A stretch of DNA of 64,000 nt. Source: Salinibacter sp. 10B. Lineage in GTDB: Bacteria > Bacteroidota > Rhodothermia > Rhodothermales > Salinibacteraceae. Within the stretch, counting starts at the first letter, position 1, and every line of letters starts with the position of its first letter. Shown here piece by piece: positions 54,096-63,554 of this stretch. The stretch is from the NCBI RefSeq assembly GCF_002954405.1, contig NZ_MQWC01000004.1, forward strand, positions 1,725,909-1,789,908, read 5' to 3'. The notes under the pieces are model-generated. The model searched no databases. It had not been told where the DNA came from and worked only from the letters and a program-made list of their open reading frames with translations. A program made the position numbers and the translations under genes.

Positions 54096-54533
54096 ATGCC
54101 CATCGTTCCGGCAACCTCCGCCGACCGACCTTCCATTGTCGATCTGCTCAGCAGGGTCGGCCTCCCGCACGACGACCTCTCAAACAACCTGCTGTCCCAC
54201 TTCTGTGTGCTCCGAACGAACGGGGTGGTGCAGGGCACCGTGGGACTTGAACCCGTCGAGCGGGCCGCCCTGCTCCGGTCCCTGGCCGTTCACCCGAACG
54301 TACGCGGACAGGGACACGGCACGGCGTTGGTGCAGGCAGCAGAAGCACACGCGCGGACACAAAACCTCCACACGCTCTACCTGCTGACCACCACGGCGGC
54401 CCCGTTCTTTCGAGACCGAGGATACACTCCTCACCCCCGGAACGCTGTGCCCTCCCCAATCGCCCAGACCGACGAGTTTTCCCGGCTCTGCCCCGACTCG
54501 GCGGTGTGCATGCAAAAATCACTAATCTCCTAG
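54096..54533 (+). CDS. arsN2: ArsN2-like GNAT acetyltransferase
   Basis: The 145-residue protein has the ArsN2 signatures: a GLPHDDL motif near the start, the acetyl-CoA binding VRGQGHGTALV, LYLLTTTAAPFFRDRGY, and the C-terminal TDEFSRLCPDSAVCMQK segment. Characterised relatives acetylate organoarsenicals such as methylarsenite or arsinothricin. It follows an ArsR gene, as expected. No arsenite pump or reductase is in the window. Confidence 0.82.
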   Translation: MPIVPATSADRPSIVDLLSRVGLPHDDLSNNLLSHFCVLRTNGVVQGTVGLEPVERAALLRSLAVHPNVRGQGHGTALVQAAEAHARTQNLHTLYLLTTTAAPFFRDRGYTPHPRNAVPSPIAQTDEFSRLCPDSAVCMQKSLIS

Positions 54534-54613
54534 AGACCGGACTCGTTTAGAGGGTGTGTCTCAACACCTTGCAGGGACACGCCGCTCGCCTCCCCGAACC
54601 AGCAGGCCCATCC

Positions 54614-55723
54614 GTGATTTTTCTCCGTCGCACACTACGGGCGCTGGGCTGGGGCCTCTCGATTGTGCTCATTGCTGCGTTTCTCGTCGGGTACGCCGCA
54701 CCGTATCTCTCGCCCACTTCGTTCTGGTGGACCGATCTCTTCGCCGTAGGGGTGCCCGCCCTGAGTGTCCTCATCGGGCCATTAAGCCTTTTGATGTGCG
54801 GGTGGGGTTGGTATCATCGGACCCGAGGTCGTCTCCTGCTCGGCATCGGACTTCTCGTGTTGTTGCTCCTCCGCTTCGGTCCTCGCCTCGTCGCCTGGAC
54901 CGCATCGGAGTCGGAGCCGACAGCGCTCCGCATCATGACGTTCAATGTCCCTCGCGCATTCGCCCAAACGAACTCGGGGACCGCCATGGCCCGATTCGTG
55001 CGTGACGAAGCTCCGGGCGTGCTTGCCTTTCAAGAAACCCACCTCCACACAACCCGCCATTCTCCCGTTGCTCTCCGTCGGGTCTCCCCGACCATTCAGG
55101 GCATCCTCGATGATTCGATCGGCTACGAGCTTCCCCTTCTTCCACACTCCACCACCCTCCAACAACCCGTGCTCGGGCGGATCCCGCTCGACTCGATGAG
55201 TGTGCACCCGCTACCGCCAGACGGGAAACAGAACGCTCGATCGCGCTACACGCGCACCACGTTCACCTGGCGCGGACGATCGGCCGTACTCTACAATGTG
55301 CACCTGCACTCCGTGGGGGAGGCTCGTCCCTGGACCCTGCTCCCTGAGGAGTGGACCTCGTGGTCGCGCTGGAACACGTTCCTCCGAACCTACCGGGAGG
55401 GCGCGCTCCGACGCGCCCAACAGGCCCGGCTCCTCCGCCGCCGGATTGCCCGTGAGTCGCGGCCCGTATTGATCGTAGGAGACTTCAACAGTACGCCCCA
55501 TCAGTGGGCCTACCAACACCTTGCGGAGGGGCTGCAAAATGCGATCCTCCGACGCGTGCGCGGCTGGGGCGCCACCTTTCCCGCCCAGCGGCCCCTGGTA
55601 CAGATTGATCACATACTGGCGGGTCCAGCGTGGCAAATCACGGCCGCCCACATTCCCCCTCCCACGCCCCAATCTCCTCTCTCCGATCACCGACCCGTGG
55701 TTGCTCACCTCCAATGGAAGTAG
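54614..55723 (+). CDS. Endonuclease/exonuclease/phosphatase-family membrane protein
   Basis: The GTG at 54614 gives 369 residues beginning with three hydrophobic segments (about residues 5-90); a GTG at 54554 would add 20 residues without similarity. The soluble part has the EEP-fold order: IMTFNVPRAF, FQETHLHT, the NVHLHS strand, VGDFNSTPHQWAY and the C-terminal SDHRPVVAHL. It probably hydrolyses phosphodiester or phosphate bonds outside or at the membrane. The ArsN2 gene precedes it by 80 bases, so it may belong to that operon. Confidence 0.8.
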   Translation: MIFLRRTLRALGWGLSIVLIAAFLVGYAAPYLSPTSFWWTDLFAVGVPALSVLIGPLSLLMCGWGWYHRTRGRLLLGIGLLVLLLLRFGPRLVAWTASESEPTALRIMTFNVPRAFAQTNSGTAMARFVRDEAPGVLAFQETHLHTTRHSPVALRRVSPTIQGILDDSIGYELPLLPHSTTLQQPVLGRIPLDSMSVHPLPPDGKQNARSRYTRTTFTWRGRSAVLYNVHLHSVGEARPWTLLPEEWTSWSRWNTFLRTYREGALRRAQQARLLRRRIARESRPVLIVGDFNSTPHQWAYQHLAEGLQNAILRRVRGWGATFPAQRPLVQIDHILAGPAWQITAAHIPPPTPQSPLSDHRPVVAHLQWK

Positions 55724-55816
55724 TGCCTGCCCTGATTTGAAGCGGTTCGCCTCCCCGAACCCGCGTCATAGGCACCGGGGGCTCCAACTCTGCGAATCTG
55801 TTTCTGTGTTCGGGCT

Positions 55817-56512
55817 CTACCGGGACGAGACTTCTCCATCGCCGGTGGACGCTTCCTGAACGCCGGCGTGGCGGATATCGACTCCCTCAATAAGGAAAAC
55901 CACGCCCTTTGCGATGTTGATGGAGTGGTCGGAGATGCGCTCCACCGCCTTACTGGCCGTTATCAGATGGGCGGCCACCTCGGCGTGCTCGGGATGCTCC
56001 TGGATGTATTCAACGAGCGCCTGAAAATTCTTCTCGTGCAGGCGATCCACCTCGTCGTCCAGCTCCGGGATTCGCCGCGCCAGGTCGGCATCCTGATCCA
56101 GAAAGGCCTGCTTGGCATCATCGAGCATCCGCCGAGCGGTTTCGCTCATCTTCCGAAGGTGGAGGGAATTCAGAATGCTGGGCACCTCCGTTACGTGCTT
56201 CGTATTGCGCGCCACGTTGCGGCAGTGGTCGCCGATTCGCTCCAGATCGGTATTGATCTTCTCCACAGTAAGCAGGGTGCGCAGGTCGGTGGCCACCGGC
56301 TGATGACGCGCCATGATGCGCTCGCACGACTTGTCGACCTCCAGCTCCAGCCGATCCACTTCTCGATCGCGCACCACGACCTGCTCGGCAAGAGCCTCGT
56401 CGTGCGTCATCAGAGCCTCAACGGCGTCGGTGAACTGTTCGGCCACGATGGTGGCCATGTCGAGCAGACGACTGCGCAGTTCGGCAATCTCGCGGGTGAG
56501 GCGGGTGGGCAT
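55817..56512 (-). CDS. phoU: PhoU-family phosphate signalling protein
   Basis: The ATG at 56512 gives 231 residues, normal for PhoU. Two PhoU three-helix repeats are visible (LTREIAELRSRLLDMATIVAEQF and the EKINTDLERIGDHCRNVARN segment, then the second repeat with ASKAVERISDHSINIA). The metal-binding signatures ERIGDH and ERISDH are both present. It controls phosphate uptake with PstSCAB and PhoR, which are not in the window. A glycosyltransferase gene lies upstream, on the same strand, about 280 bases away. Confidence 0.93.
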   Translation of the reverse strand: MPTRLTREIAELRSRLLDMATIVAEQFTDAVEALMTHDEALAEQVVVRDREVDRLELEVDKSCERIMARHQPVATDLRTLLTVEKINTDLERIGDHCRNVARNTKHVTEVPSILNSLHLRKMSETARRMLDDAKQAFLDQDADLARRIPELDDEVDRLHEKNFQALVEYIQEHPEHAEVAAHLITASKAVERISDHSINIAKGVVFLIEGVDIRHAGVQEASTGDGEVSSR

Positions 56513-56792
56513 AGGCGAATCCCAAGTCAGACAGATGTGACAGCGAACAATGAGAGGAGTGTCCCTACGCCCCCGTCCGCCCAATTGTGCCGACGCATTT
56601 TCGGAAATCGTCAATTGCCTCTGAAACGACACAGACGGTGGCCCTCGTCCCCTTCCTCCAGACGACGGTTCCCTTCCCCCGGCCGTACGCCCATTTTTCT
56701 GTCGCTGCCTACCGTAGAAAACGGCTCAATGAACGGATCTGAACGACCCCCAATCGACACGCTCTCCCCGCCCCGCCATCGATTGCTCCCTT

Positions 56793-58010
56793 CTAGGTGG
56801 TGCTGGGCAAAGGGTCCTCCACAGGGGCCGACACCGATGGCGCCGGGGGCGTGCCGGACTCGTACAGCGTCCGGAGCGCAGAGACGTACAGATTGGCGAC
56901 CGACGGCCAACTGAACGTCTCGACCGTGTGCGTGAGCGCTCGCTGGGCAGCCTCGGCCAGGGCGTCCGGGGCCTGTCGGTACTGGAGAATGGCGTCGCGG
57001 AAGGCCGCCGGATCCTGTGGCTCTACGAGGTGCCCATTCACTCCATCCGTGATGACATCCTGGATCCCCTCAAGCCGCGCCGCAACGGCGGGCGTGGCGC
57101 ACTGTCCGGCCTCCAGAAGCACAATTCCAAAGCCCTCCAGGTCATCTTCGACAGGAATGTTGGGCATCACAAATAGGTCGGCCCCGCGGTACAAACGAGC
57201 CAGTGCCTCATTCGAAATGCGACCGAGGCGACGCACACGCCCCCCCAGGTCGTGCCGATCAATGGCGGCCTGAATCGCCTCGTCCTGCGGACCGTCTCCG
57301 GCAATCCAGTAGTGCACATCCGACGGGAGCGTGGGCATCACCTGATCCACAAACCACGCCGTTCCTTTTCGCTTCACCTGTCGCCCGACGCTGCAGAGCA
57401 GAAGAGCATCAGCCGGAGGAGGCGAATGTATGTCCTCCAGTGCCTCCCGAGCGGCGGCTCGGCCCTGAGGCGCGTCGAAGCGGTCGGTATCGATGCCATT
57501 GGGCACAACGTGCACCTGATTGGTCGAGGCGCTCCGCTGGAGACATGCTCGGGCCGTAGCCCGACTTACGGGAAACACAGCATCGAGAGCCTCGAAGACC
57601 TTTGGGACAAACCACTGGTACGGCGGGAAGGGAGTCGTGACGTCCAACCCGTGCACGATTGCGGCCGTCCGCACCCCGTGGCGCCGAAACACGCCCTGCA
57701 GCGGAGCGGCCAAGGCAGCGGTTACCATTGAGGAAAACAGAACCACGTCCACCTCGTCGCGACGAGCCGCCCGAACGAGACGAGCAGCAGTCCCGGCCAA
57801 GAAGAAGGGCGTGCGCACATGCACCCAACGCCAACTGCTCCGGAGCAGGAGTGAGTCGTAGTGAAACGAGTCGCTCGGGGACTGCTCCGCCTCACGAGCC
57901 TTGTCCGTCAGTGCGTCGTGGAGTTTGAGGGCCACGCGTTGCATGCCCCCGAGATTGGCCATGGGCCGGCCGACGGGCGGGATCGAATGAGAAACGAAGC
58001 AGAGGCGCAC
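56793..58010 (-). CDS. GT4-family glycosyltransferase (first)
   Basis: There is no ATG. GTG at 58010 is chosen (MRLCFVSHSIPP); a TTG at 58016 is the alternative. The 405-residue protein has a GT-B fold with the donor-site E-x7-E (EGFGIVLLEAG) and VVPNGIDTDRF, both GT4 hallmarks. It transfers a sugar to a glycan or lipid acceptor. The second GT4 gene ends 12 bases upstream, so the two are one operon. Confidence 0.88.
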   Translation of the reverse strand: MRLCFVSHSIPPVGRPMANLGGMQRVALKLHDALTDKAREAEQSPSDSFHYDSLLLRSSWRWVHVRTPFFLAGTAARLVRAARRDEVDVVLFSSMVTAALAAPLQGVFRRHGVRTAAIVHGLDVTTPFPPYQWFVPKVFEALDAVFPVSRATARACLQRSASTNQVHVVPNGIDTDRFDAPQGRAAAREALEDIHSPPPADALLLCSVGRQVKRKGTAWFVDQVMPTLPSDVHYWIAGDGPQDEAIQAAIDRHDLGGRVRRLGRISNEALARLYRGADLFVMPNIPVEDDLEGFGIVLLEAGQCATPAVAARLEGIQDVITDGVNGHLVEPQDPAAFRDAILQYRQAPDALAEAAQRALTHTVETFSWPSVANLYVSALRTLYESGTPPAPSVSAPVEDPLPSTT

Positions 58011-58022
58011 AGGCAAAAGTCG

Positions 58023-59270
58023 TTACGAGACGGCGTCGCGCGTGGTGGGAGCGGCAGCGGGAACCGCCACATGGCGGGCCTGCACCTCGTCGTAGTACTC
58101 GTTCATCCGTCCGAGGATTGCGTCCCACGTGTAGGCCTGCGCCCGCGTGTGTGCTGCGGTGCTCATGCGCTCCCGCAACTCCGTGTCGAGCACGAGTCGA
58201 CGCGTGGCCTGTACGAACGCATCGGTGTCGTCCGGAGGACAAAGAAGTCCCGTCGACTCATCATTCACAAGGTCGCGACTCCCCACGGCGTTTGCACAGA
58301 TGGTAGGAAGGCCCGAAGCCATCGCCTCCAGAGTTACGTTGCCAAACGTTTCAGTATCGCTGGGAAAGAGAAATACGTCGGAGGACGCATACGCTTGGGC
58401 GAGCTCGTCTCCTTCCAGGAACCCCGTAAAGACGGTGTTCGGAAGGCGCTCCTCCAGCTCGTCGCGAGCCGGCCCATCGCCCACTACCATGCTTCGGTGC
58501 GGAATTCCTTGTTGCTCCAGTCGCCGAATCACGTCGGCATAGACGTCGAGCCCCTTCTCCCACACGAGCCGACTCACGAAGGACACAACGATTTCATTGT
58601 CGTTGATTCCTTGTTCTCGCCGCCACTCCAGCGAGCGGCGCTCCGGGGAAAACCGATCCGTATTAACGCCTCGCTCCCACAGGCGCAGCCCGTCGGTGAT
58701 GCCGTGCTCCTTCAGAATCTCGGCCATGGCCGAGGACGGCACGTACACCTGTTCGCACTGCTCGTAAAAGCGACGCAGGTAGCTCCACAGGGCCGACTCG
58801 AACAGGTCGAGGTGGTAGTACTTCAGATACGAGCTGAAATGGGTGTGATACGATGCAACCACCGGCGTCCCGGTATCGTGAGCAACACTGAGCGCGTGGC
58901 GGCCCAGCAGGTCCGGGGTCGCGATGTGGTAAAGGGTGGGATCAAAAGCCTCCAGCTCCTCTCGCACCGATGGTGTGATGCCAAGGGTCAATCGGTAGTC
59001 CGACCTCCCAGGCAGCGACACAGAGGGAACCGGCACAAGGGTGCCCGCATGATCGATCGGGGGATTCTCAACAGTTGGCGCAAAGACGCGCACCGCAACT
59101 CCCTGCTGCTCCAGATAGTCCACCAACCGATTCAGCGTGAGGGACACGCCGTCGGCAATGTGGTTGTACGCCCCTGTAAAGAGTGCCACCCGCTTCGGGA
59201 CGGAAGGCCGCAAGCGATCCGACGAGCGGGGCGGACGGATCGTCTCGGAAAGGGAAGAGGCAGAAGCCAT
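58023..59270 (-). CDS. GT4-family glycosyltransferase (second)
   Basis: The 415-residue protein has the GT-B donor motif ETFGNVTLEAMASG (E-x7-E) and FVSRLVWEKGLDVYADV. The acceptor-side start VALFTGAYNHIADGVSLTLNRLVDYLE resembles glycolipid glycosyltransferases such as sulfoquinovosyl- or mannosyl-diacylglycerol synthases, but this needs a tree. It probably works with the next gene in glycolipid synthesis. Confidence 0.88.
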   Translation of the reverse strand: MASASSLSETIRPPRSSDRLRPSVPKRVALFTGAYNHIADGVSLTLNRLVDYLEQQGVAVRVFAPTVENPPIDHAGTLVPVPSVSLPGRSDYRLTLGITPSVREELEAFDPTLYHIATPDLLGRHALSVAHDTGTPVVASYHTHFSSYLKYYHLDLFESALWSYLRRFYEQCEQVYVPSSAMAEILKEHGITDGLRLWERGVNTDRFSPERRSLEWRREQGINDNEIVVSFVSRLVWEKGLDVYADVIRRLEQQGIPHRSMVVGDGPARDELEERLPNTVFTGFLEGDELAQAYASSDVFLFPSDTETFGNVTLEAMASGLPTICANAVGSRDLVNDESTGLLCPPDDTDAFVQATRRLVLDTELRERMSTAAHTRAQAYTWDAILGRMNEYYDEVQARHVAVPAAAPTTRDAVS

Positions 59271-59690
59271 CGGGAACAGTGCGCCGGTGGGAGAAAGTCA
59301 GAATGCCGGACGTCGTTGGAGCCAGATGCTAAATGTTCAGCAGCGCGCTCTATCGACACAAAAGGGGTGCTTCCATCATGTCGTCACGTAGCCGCAAAGA
59401 GGGTCGTCCGTGGTAACAGCAAATCGTGTGGGTTTTCTGTAAACAAACGATCCGGATCCGAACAAGCGCCGTACTGTTCATCCTCTATCGCCCTATAAAC
59501 ACAGTTCTGGGGGCGCACAGCAATAGCAAAGGCCTTGCGTGCACCATACGGCCGCAGAAACAGATGCCTACGCCATCGTTGAGATTCCTCTCTCACTCTC
59601 ATCCACGTGCTTTTCCAAGAATTTCGTCGACCAAGATCACGGGAAACGCCAACGACGCTTCAGACCTCGTGCAACTGACACTTCGCCTGC
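59271..59690. other. Intergenic stretch of 420 bases
   Basis: Divergent promoters of the GT4 pair and of the epimerase-fusion gene should be here. I see no repeat, terminator or gene. Confidence 0.4.
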
Positions 59691-61094
59691 ATGAACACCC
59701 TCACCTTCACGACTGAACTAGACGCCCCTGCCGAAACCGTCTTTGCATGGCATGCCCGTCCCGGGGCCTTTCAACGTCTTGCCCCTCCGTGGGCACCGGT
59801 GCGCCTCGAATCGTTTGAGGGCATTCAGGAAGGAGACCGTGCCGTGATCCGTCTCGGGCCTGGTCCCCTGGCCCTGCGCTGGGTCGCCGAACACCACGAT
59901 GTCATCGAGGGGCGGCAATTCTGTGATCGGCAGGTGCAGGGACCGTTTGCCCATTGGAACCACACCCACCGATTCGAGCCGTTAGACGAAGGGAGGTGCC
60001 GGCTTGTAGATCAGATCGAATATGCCCCGCCGGCGGGGACGGTGGGCGCGGCCGTCTCCCCGTATTTCCTTGAGCCGGAGCTACGCCGACAGTTTGCCTA
60101 TCGTCATCGCGTGACGCGCCGCGATCTGGCGCTACATCGTCGCTACAACTCGGACGAGCAGTCCCTCACAATCGCGGTCAGCGGCACGTCCGGCCTCGTC
60201 GGCTCGCAGCTCGTGCCCTTCCTCACGACCGGCGGGCACACCGTAAAGTCGCTGGTGCGGTCGCGTCCGGTAGGCAAAGACGACATTCTCTGGGACCCGA
60301 AGTCCGGAACCGTGGAGACGGACAAGTTGGAAGGGGTAGACGCAGTCATTCATCTCGCGGCGGAGAGCGTCTTCGGGCTCTGGACGGCCGCCAAAAAGCA
60401 GCGCATCTACGACAGCCGGGCCGCGGGCACGCGACTCTTGGCCGAGGCCCTTGCCACCCTCGACGATCCGCCGGATGCATTCGTCTCTGCCTCGGCGATT
60501 GGGTACTACGGCGACCACGGCACGGATGTCGTGACAGAAGAAAGCGAACCGCGCACGCCTGGCTTTCTCACAGAAGTATGCCGGGCGTGGGAGGCGGCCA
60601 CGGAGCCCGCAGCGGCATCGGACATTCGTACCATACAGGCCCGCATCGGCGTGATCCTCTCTCCGGCGGGCGGGGCCCTGCGCCTCATGCTGCCCGCCTT
60701 CTGGCTGGGACTTGGCGGCCGCGTGGGCGCACCGGACCAGTATTTCCCCTGGATCGCTCTGGACGACGTGATCGGCGGCCTCTACCACACGCTCTGGGCC
60801 GATGACCTCGATGGCCCCGTCAACCTCACCGCCCCCCACCCATCCCGAATGGACGACTACGCCCGCACACTCGGCGATGTCCTCAACCGTCCAGCGCCCC
60901 TCGCGGTGCCCGGCTCTCTACTCCGGTCTGTGGCCGGAGAGGTAGCCACCGAAATGGCCCTCAAGAGCGCGAGGGTCGTGCCAAAAAAGCTGCAGAAAAG
61001 CGGCTATGACTTCAGCTACGACACGCTGGACGATGCCCTTCGGCACCTCCTCGGCCGCACTGCCGAAACAGACGCTCCGTTCCTTATCCCGTAA
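59691..61094 (+). CDS. SRPBCC domain fused to a TIGR01777-type epimerase
   Basis: The 467-residue protein has an N-terminal SRPBCC (START/polyketide-cyclase-like) domain at residues 1-150 and a C-terminal SDR domain with the Rossmann motif SGTSGLVGSQL at about 165-175. The latter matches the TIGR01777/SDR39U1 family, whose substrate is unknown. Fused pairs of these domains occur in several phyla. The last 11 bases overlap the convergent mrpE gene (61084-61094). Confidence 0.85.
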   Translation: MNTLTFTTELDAPAETVFAWHARPGAFQRLAPPWAPVRLESFEGIQEGDRAVIRLGPGPLALRWVAEHHDVIEGRQFCDRQVQGPFAHWNHTHRFEPLDEGRCRLVDQIEYAPPAGTVGAAVSPYFLEPELRRQFAYRHRVTRRDLALHRRYNSDEQSLTIAVSGTSGLVGSQLVPFLTTGGHTVKSLVRSRPVGKDDILWDPKSGTVETDKLEGVDAVIHLAAESVFGLWTAAKKQRIYDSRAAGTRLLAEALATLDDPPDAFVSASAIGYYGDHGTDVVTEESEPRTPGFLTEVCRAWEAATEPAAASDIRTIQARIGVILSPAGGALRLMLPAFWLGLGGRVGAPDQYFPWIALDDVIGGLYHTLWADDLDGPVNLTAPHPSRMDDYARTLGDVLNRPAPLAVPGSLLRSVAGEVATEMALKSARVVPKKLQKSGYDFSYDTLDDALRHLLGRTAETDAPFLIP

Positions 61095-61626
61095 CGGGTG
61101 GAGAATGCCCCGTCCCCTCTGCTCCCAATGAACGGGCCCCGGCCGGCCCCCGCAGCAACGTCAGCACGCGGTGCTCCAGGGTCTCGTGGAGGGCCTCCCG
61201 CAACCCGTCGGGACCGCCGTCGGTCAGGTCCATCGCATGCACGTAAAGCGTGCGTCGATCCGGCGACACGTCGAGGACCAGCGTCCCCGGCGTGAGGGAG
61301 ATCAGATTAGAGAGGACCGTAATCTCCGCGTCGGACCGGGCCTGCGTGCGCACCCCCACGACGCCCGGTCGCACATTCAGTCGGGGCCGACACACGTCGA
61401 TCGCGACGAGCACGCTCGACCAGACGAGGCCCGCAAGGTAGAGGCCCACGAACCGAACGAAGCGGGCCACGCCGCCGACGTAAGCGGACGGCCCGAGCGC
61501 GGGCTGAATCGCCCAGATCACGCCGTAGCCCACGACGTAGCCGGCGGCCAGCGTGGCCGCATCGAATGAGCCCATGAGGGCGCCCCAGACCGTAGCCAGA
61601 CCGATGTTTAGCAGAAAGAAAAGCAT
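61084..61626 (-). CDS. mrpE: Na+/H+ antiporter subunit E
   Basis: The 180-residue protein has N-terminal helices (LFFLLNIGLATVWGALMG) and a cytoplasmic domain with VGVRTQARSDAEITVLSNLISLTPGTLVLDVSPDRRTLYVH, typical of MrpE/MnhE. It is part of the multisubunit antiporter in the inner membrane. The mrpD stop lies 13 bases before its start. Subunits F and G do not follow; they may lie to the right of the window or elsewhere. Confidence 0.92.
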   Translation of the reverse strand: MLFFLLNIGLATVWGALMGSFDAATLAAGYVVGYGVIWAIQPALGPSAYVGGVARFVRFVGLYLAGLVWSSVLVAIDVCRPRLNVRPGVVGVRTQARSDAEITVLSNLISLTPGTLVLDVSPDRRTLYVHAMDLTDGGPDGLREALHETLEHRVLTLLRGPAGARSLGAEGTGHSPPVTG

Positions 61627-61639
61627 GGGAGTGCAAACG

Positions 61640-63148
61640 CTATGGCTGTGTGGCAGCAACGGGGGCATCCGCGCCAAGGACAGCGGTGATGTAGGCGGAC
61701 GGGTCTAATAGCTCGGCGGCGGACCGCTCGGCCAGCACCGCCAGCGGCTCGGCGTAGAGGCCGATCGCTATCGTCACGGCGGCCAGCAGGACGACCGGCA
61801 CGAGAAGCCCGCGTACCGACACCGGAGCCCCGGTTGCCTCGACCGGCAGCGGCTTCCAGAACGCCTCACTCCAGATCTTGGTCATGGAGACGAGCGTCAG
61901 AATTCCGGCGATCAACGCCGCCCCCACAGCAAAATACGCTTCTGCCTCCAGCCCCGCTTGCAGAATGATGAGCTTTGCCCAGAAGCCGGAAAGCGGCGGC
62001 AGCCCGGCTAGCGACAAAGCTGGAACCAGAAACAGCACAGCTAGCAGCGGACGGCTTCGGTAGAGGCCGCCCATCTGTCCAAGGTCGAAATGACCAACGA
62101 TTCGCTCCGCCACCCCACCCACCAGAAAGAGATTCGTCTTCACCACGATGTGATGCACGATGTAGAAGATCGCGCCCAGCAGCGCCAGCGGGGTGAAGAG
62201 GGCCAACCCCATCACCATGTAGCCAATCTGGCTCACGATGTGGAAGGACAGGATCTTCCGCACGTCGGCCTGTGCCACGGCCCCCAGCACCCCCGTTACC
62301 ATCGTAAGACTGGCCACGACGAGGAGAATCGTATGCGTGTAGCCGACGTCCTGCGTAAAGAGCAGCGTGAACACCCGGATGAGGGCGTAGACGCCCACCT
62401 TGGTGAGTAGTCCGGCAAACAGGGCCGAGATAGCAATGGGGGGCGTGTGATACGCCGCCGGGAGCCAGAAAAACAGCGGAAAGACCGCGGCCTTGATGCC
62501 GAAGGCCACGAGGAACAGCATCGCAATGGCCGTTACGAGGCCCGGAGCGCCCACCTCCGGCAGCCGCACGGCCAGATCCGCAAGGTTGAGCGTCCCCGCC
62601 ATGCCGTAGAGCAGCCCCACGGCGAGCAAGAAGCAGAGCGATGCCACCAGATTCACGAGCACGTACGTCACGCTGCCCCGCACCTGCGCCCGGTCGGTGC
62701 CCAGCACCAGGAGGACGAACGAGGTGATCAGCAACACCTCGAACCAGACGTAGAGGTTGAAGAGGTCGCCCGCAAGAAAAGCCCCAGCAACTCCCATCAG
62801 CAACAGATGGTAGAGTGCGTGGAACCCGCTGCGCTCCCGCCCGGCGTCGATGGTCCCCATAGCGTAGAGCAGCACGGCGACGCCCATGAGGCCCGTCACC
62901 ACGAGCAGGACGGCACTCAAGAGATCAGCCACCAGCGTGATGCCGAACGGCGCCGTCCAGGTCCCCATTTGCACGTGCTGAATGCCGTGTCCCCACACGC
63001 CGTGGAGCAGGGCGATGGTCGCGGCGAGCAGGCCCACACTCCCGAGCAGACTCCACGTCCGCTGCAGCCGCGGCACGCGGGTGCTCAATAGCACCGCGAT
63101 GGCGGTCACGAGCGGAATCAGTATGGGAAGAACCAAAAGATGCATCAT
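61640..63148 (-). CDS. mrpD: Na+/H+ antiporter subunit D
   Basis: The ATG at 63148 gives 502 residues with about 14 helices and the proton-translocating antiporter core shared with NuoM/NuoN ([22 protein letters not shown], and [14 protein letters not shown]). MrpD is a proton-pumping-type subunit of the complex. It follows mrpC by 25 bases. Confidence 0.93.
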   Translation of the reverse strand: MMHLLVLPILIPLVTAIAVLLSTRVPRLQRTWSLLGSVGLLAATIALLHGVWGHGIQHVQMGTWTAPFGITLVADLLSAVLLVVTGLMGVAVLLYAMGTIDAGRERSGFHALYHLLLMGVAGAFLAGDLFNLYVWFEVLLITSFVLLVLGTDRAQVRGSVTYVLVNLVASLCFLLAVGLLYGMAGTLNLADLAVRLPEVGAPGLVTAIAMLFLVAFGIKAAVFPLFFWLPAAYHTPPIAISALFAGLLTKVGVYALIRVFTLLFTQDVGYTHTILLVVASLTMVTGVLGAVAQADVRKILSFHIVSQIGYMVMGLALFTPLALLGAIFYIVHHIVVKTNLFLVGGVAERIVGHFDLGQMGGLYRSRPLLAVLFLVPALSLAGLPPLSGFWAKLIILQAGLEAEAYFAVGAALIAGILTLVSMTKIWSEAFWKPLPVEATGAPVSVRGLLVPVVLLAAVTIAIGLYAEPLAVLAERSAAELLDPSAYITAVLGADAPVAATQP

Positions 63149-63173
63149 TGCGAGCAGAGAACAGGGGTGAACG

Positions 63174-63542
63174 TCAGAAACCCACAGCATCGCCGTCCTC
63201 GGACTCCTCCGAAAGGACGTCCACATCCAGCGTGCCAAAGGTGGCGTAGGTGCGGTACAGGAGCACGAGGGCAAACGCGACCAGTCCGAACCCGATCACG
63301 ATGGCGGTGAGGACCAGGGCCTGGGGCAGCGGATTTGCCATGGTCGCCTCAGGGGCAGAGAGCCCCTCCGGCACAATGGGCGGCGCGGCCCGCAGTGTGC
63401 GCCCCGCCACCAGCACGACCAGGTTTACGGCGTTCGATAGCAGAATGACACCGAACAGCATCCGCAGCATTGATCGCTGGAGCAGCAGGTACACCCCTGC
63501 CGCCGTGAGCACGCCGACCAGAAGAGCAAGAAGCGTATCCAT
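63174..63542 (-). CDS. mrpC: Na+/H+ antiporter subunit C
   Basis: The 122-residue protein has three helices and the NuoK-like motif [17 protein letters not shown]. The acidic C-terminal tail ([11 protein letters not shown]) is longer than usual. Twelve bases separate it from mrpB. Confidence 0.92.
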   Translation of the reverse strand: MDTLLALLVGVLTAAGVYLLLQRSMLRMLFGVILLSNAVNLVVLVAGRTLRAAPPIVPEGLSAPEATMANPLPQALVLTAIVIGFGLVAFALVLLYRTYATFGTLDVDVLSEESEDGDAVGF

Positions 63543-63554
63543 TTCAGAAGCGGG

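Noticed and set aside
57861-59498. 545-codon frame on the plus strand over both glycosyltransferases
   Set aside because: It is antisense to two well-supported GT4 genes with intact motifs.
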